A stretch of 64,000 bases of DNA, taken from Paracoccus sp. (in: a-proteobacteria) (GTDB lineage: Bacteria; Pseudomonadota; Alphaproteobacteria; Rhodobacterales; Rhodobacteraceae). Made by a program: the position numbers and the translations under genes. The notes under the pieces were generated by a model. The model made no database searches and was not told where the DNA came from. It worked only from the letters and a program-made list of their open reading frames with translations. Below are positions 63,844 to 64,000 of the stretch, one piece after another. The number at the start of each line of letters is the position of its first letter. The stretch's first letter is position 1. The DNA is taken from contig NZ_JAUNTO010000006.1 of assembly GCF_030538655.1 (NCBI RefSeq), positions 94,824-158,823 on the forward strand. Reading direction: 5' to 3'.

Positions 63844-64000
63844 CTCGTTCCTGCCGCTTTACCGCCACCTGCGCACATTTAGCGCCAACATAAATCCGAT
63901 TCAGCACGATTCTTGCGCAGGTGCCATTGCCGCACTTGCACCAGACGCGGCAAGGCACTAACCCATCCGCCAAACGTGGCAATCCAATCGGAGGACAATA
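63844..64000. other. Promoter region and start of an off-window gene
   Basis: Divergent intergenic sequence. A GGAGG at 63990-63994 six nt before the window end is a ribosome binding site for a plus-strand gene that would begin at about 64001. No other motif recognised. Confidence 0.5.

Overview
The window is a stretch of a high-GC alphaproteobacterial chromosome, most likely Rhodobacterales/Paracoccaceae (Paracoccus- or Rhodobacter-like). The grounds are lineage-typical families (DUF6456 and DUF6477 proteins, PAS_5 protein, Hint_2 protein, VPLPA-lineage style spacers), ethylmalonyl-CoA pathway enzymes (Mch and an Mcl2-like malyl-CoA thioesterase), a full TTAA-N7-TTAA CtrA box, and codon use strongly biased to G/C in third positions. 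Nothing marks it as plasmid or prophage: there is no integrase, transposase, CRISPR array or rRNA, and one tRNA (Pro, TGG).

Layout. 0-5 kb: peroxiredoxin (cut by the window start) converging on OxyR; DUF6456 and DUF6477 genes diverging; HerA-like ATPase. 4.8-5.2 kb: a gene-free stretch with an sRNA-like unit and an attenuator-like leader before an IalB-family secreted protein. 6-9.5 kb: small membrane protein plus VWA protein, a lower-GC sulfotransferase islet, M48 protease. 9.5-14.5 kb: large RTX protein, membrane hydrolase coupled to a cytochrome P450. 14.6-17.4 kb: potABC-type ABC importer without binding protein. 17.5-21 kb: phytoene-synthase-like protein, cysS, glycosyltransferase, then an 11-bp tandem repeat array and a 0.75-kb gene-poor tract. 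21.9-25.7 kb: yejBEF peptide importer without yejA. 25.8-28 kb: phoR, gamma carbonic anhydrase, gmk. 28-37 kb: PAS protein with CtrA box, double GNAT, rnd, tgt, sufT, sufA, tpiA, tRNA-Pro, DUF192, double cold-shock protein, pdxH, fabI. 37-47 kb: LysE exporter, gpt, PRC-barrel protein, Hint protein, ppiD-trpE, aminotransferase, disordered membrane-anchored protein. 47-49.5 kb: trpG-trpD-ung. 49.6-63.8 kb: a minus-strand leucine/isovalerate degradation cluster (liuA, liuB, liuD, liuE, liuC) with passengers (two DUF1311 proteins, ASCH, macro domain, GT2, Mop, GST), followed upstream by mch, DUF1737, NnrU, mcl2 and a TauE/SafE exporter.

How it fits together. The liu genes convert isovaleryl-CoA through 3-methylcrotonyl-CoA, 3-methylglutaconyl-CoA and HMG-CoA to acetyl-CoA and acetoacetate; the adjacent mch and mcl2 serve the ethylmalonyl-CoA pathway that assimilates acetyl-CoA, so 49.6-63 kb reads as a catabolic-to-assimilatory block. 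A perfect TGAACG-CT-CGTTCA inverted repeat just upstream of liuA is a candidate TetR-type operator for it.

No large undescribed multi-gene system is evident. The most novel-looking signals are non-coding: a recurrent post-terminator element found in five copies, each directly 3' of a gene in the same orientation; the five-unit 11-bp TGTRCACAG array; the leader with two mutually exclusive hairpins before the IalB gene; the orphan sRNA-like unit; and a three-block motif shared by two distant intergenic regions.
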